DNA of 64,000 bases from Aquimarina sp. AU474 (GTDB lineage Bacteria > Bacteroidota > Bacteroidia > Flavobacteriales > Flavobacteriaceae). The translations under genes and the position numbers were made by a program. Shown here piece by piece: positions 63,322 to 64,000 of the stretch; the stretch's first letter is position 1, and each line of letters opens with the position of its first letter. Where the stretch lies: NCBI RefSeq assembly GCF_900312815.1, contig NZ_OMPE01000009.1, positions 186,001 to 250,000 of the forward strand, written 5' to 3'. The notes under the pieces were generated by a model, which worked only from the letters and a program-made list of their open reading frames with translations, made no database searches and had not been told where the DNA came from.

Positions 63322-64000
63322 TCAATTTTTATCCATTAATTTTTCGACATTCCTGATAAAATACGACGGGTATATTCCGGTGGTTTTGTGAAACGCTTTG
63401 GAAAATGCTTGTGTGGTATTAAATCCTATTTCATTAGAAATCGCCTTAATCGTATAATTTCGAAATTTACTATCATTCTTTATTTTTTCTACGCCATAAT
63501 GCACTCTAAGTTCATTTATATACACACTAAAATTTTTGTTTTTATAGGTATTAATCGTTTTAGATAAATATTTGGAATTTGTATCGAATTGTTTTGCCAA
63601 ATCATTTAGTGTAATACTAGCATCCAAAAACCGATCACTCTTTTCAAAAAGCTCTAATTTGGATAAAATATCGGTTACAACCTCATCCGGGATTTTGGAT
63701 TTATTTATACCTAGATCATTTACCTGTCGAGCATTATTATCCTCTTTTTGAACCAAGTTTAAAAATCGTTTTTTCAAGATTTTCTGTCTTCGATACAAAT
63801 AAAACAACCCAATTGTGCTTATAGCAAGAAGTCCTAATACAATAAACAACCTATTTGATGTTGCACTATTCTTACTCTCTAACTTATTTATAATAATTTC
63901 TTTTTCTTCGATTAATTTTGGAGTATCGTATAATTTAGCAATTTTTTTACCCAAATATTGATTATTCGTATTAAGTATACTATCTACCTTCAACAGTTGC
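63322..64000 (-). CDS. AraC-family regulator with membrane anchor (partial)
   Basis: The frame continues past the window edge, so the N-terminus is missing; the TTG at 63993 is probably internal. Visible are a short helical segment, a TM helix (about 25 residues at LFIVLGLLAISTIGLFYLY), a linker and a C-terminal AraC DNA-binding domain with both helix-turn-helix units (LNDLAKQFDTNSKYLSKTIN and AISNEIGFNTTQAFSKAFHK) and the ending TGIYPSYFI. Flavobacterial proteins of this layout normally have TPR repeats before the TM helix and sense signals across the membrane. It could control the adjacent peptide genes. Confidence 0.82.
   Translation of the reverse strand, partial: QLLKVDSILNTNNQYLGKKIAKLYDTPKLIEEKEIIINKLESKNSATSNRLFIVLGLLAISTIGLFYLYRRQKILKKRFLNLVQKEDNNARQVNDLGINKSKIPDEVVTDILSKLELFEKSDRFLDASITLNDLAKQFDTNSKYLSKTINTYKNKNFSVYINELRVHYGVEKIKNDSKFRNYTIKAISNEIGFNTTQAFSKAFHKTTGIYPSYFIRNVEKLMDKN

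Overview
The window looks like chromosomal DNA of a low-GC marine-type member of the Flavobacteriaceae (Bacteroidota). I lean towards Aquimarina or a close relative, but nothing here proves the genus. Reasons: AT-rich sequence; many genes preceded 18-27 bases upstream by the Bacteroidota -7 box TAnnTTTG and few Shine-Dalgarno sites; family-typical genes (DUF5686, PorT-like barrel, ExbD pairs, GG-leader peptides); and a gene order I remember as common in this family (rpsB-tsf, pyrH-frr, asnS, rpoN, porT-like, exbD/exbB, ansA, and purH-mreBCD-mrdA-rodA).

Layout. 1-10 kb: translation and nucleotide housekeeping (end of rpsB, tsf, pyrH, frr), an outer-membrane DUF5686 protein, an MMPL/RND exporter and asnS. 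10-33.4 kb: an accessory stretch between asnS and rpoN. It holds a metzincin-like lipoprotein, a katG / ankyrin / TetR-like group, an XRE repressor divergent from a PspA-flotillin-giant AAA ATPase operon (16.6-27.1 kb), a MarR-GNAT pair, two tandem lipoproteins with CBM21-like modules, and a two-component operon. 33.5-42.9 kb: rpoN, a membrane protein, a PorT-like barrel, an ExbB/ExbD group whose ExbD pair is duplicated in tandem, tRNA-Ser(GGA), asparaginase and TatD. 43-51.4 kb: an ECF sigma factor with a TPR anti-sigma-like partner, divergent from lipoproteins, a PKD/beta-barrel protein, a TPR-CHAT protease and a retropepsin-like aspartic protease. 51.4-60 kb: an ABC permease, purH and the mreBCD-mrdA-rodA cell-shape operon. 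60-64 kb: an endonuclease, a C39-like/VKOR/thioredoxin fusion, two GG-leader Cys-rich peptides and a truncated AraC-type regulator.

Two candidate systems stand out. (1) The ECF-CHAT locus: two lipoprotein genes share an almost identical bipartite promoter (GGGTAACAAAAAAC, 8 bases, TTGATMTGAAA, then 26 bases to the ATG), which fits control by the adjacent ECF sigma factor. Downstream lie a caspase-like CHAT protease and an aspartic protease translated by stop/start overlap. (2) The Psp-flotillin-AAA operon: Tir-chaperone-like, PspA, YbjQ, a 42-residue membrane peptide missed by length cut-offs, YqiJ-like, flotillin and a 1640-residue AAA ATPase. It lies next to an XRE repressor with several TTAGCTAA-type candidate operators between them. 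A third, smaller candidate is an oxidative (disulfide) peptide locus at 61-63.2 kb.

No rRNA genes, insertion sequences, CRISPR arrays or prophage genes were recognised. Start codons were moved inward from the longest open frame wherever a TTG/GTG start would overlap a promoter or terminator.
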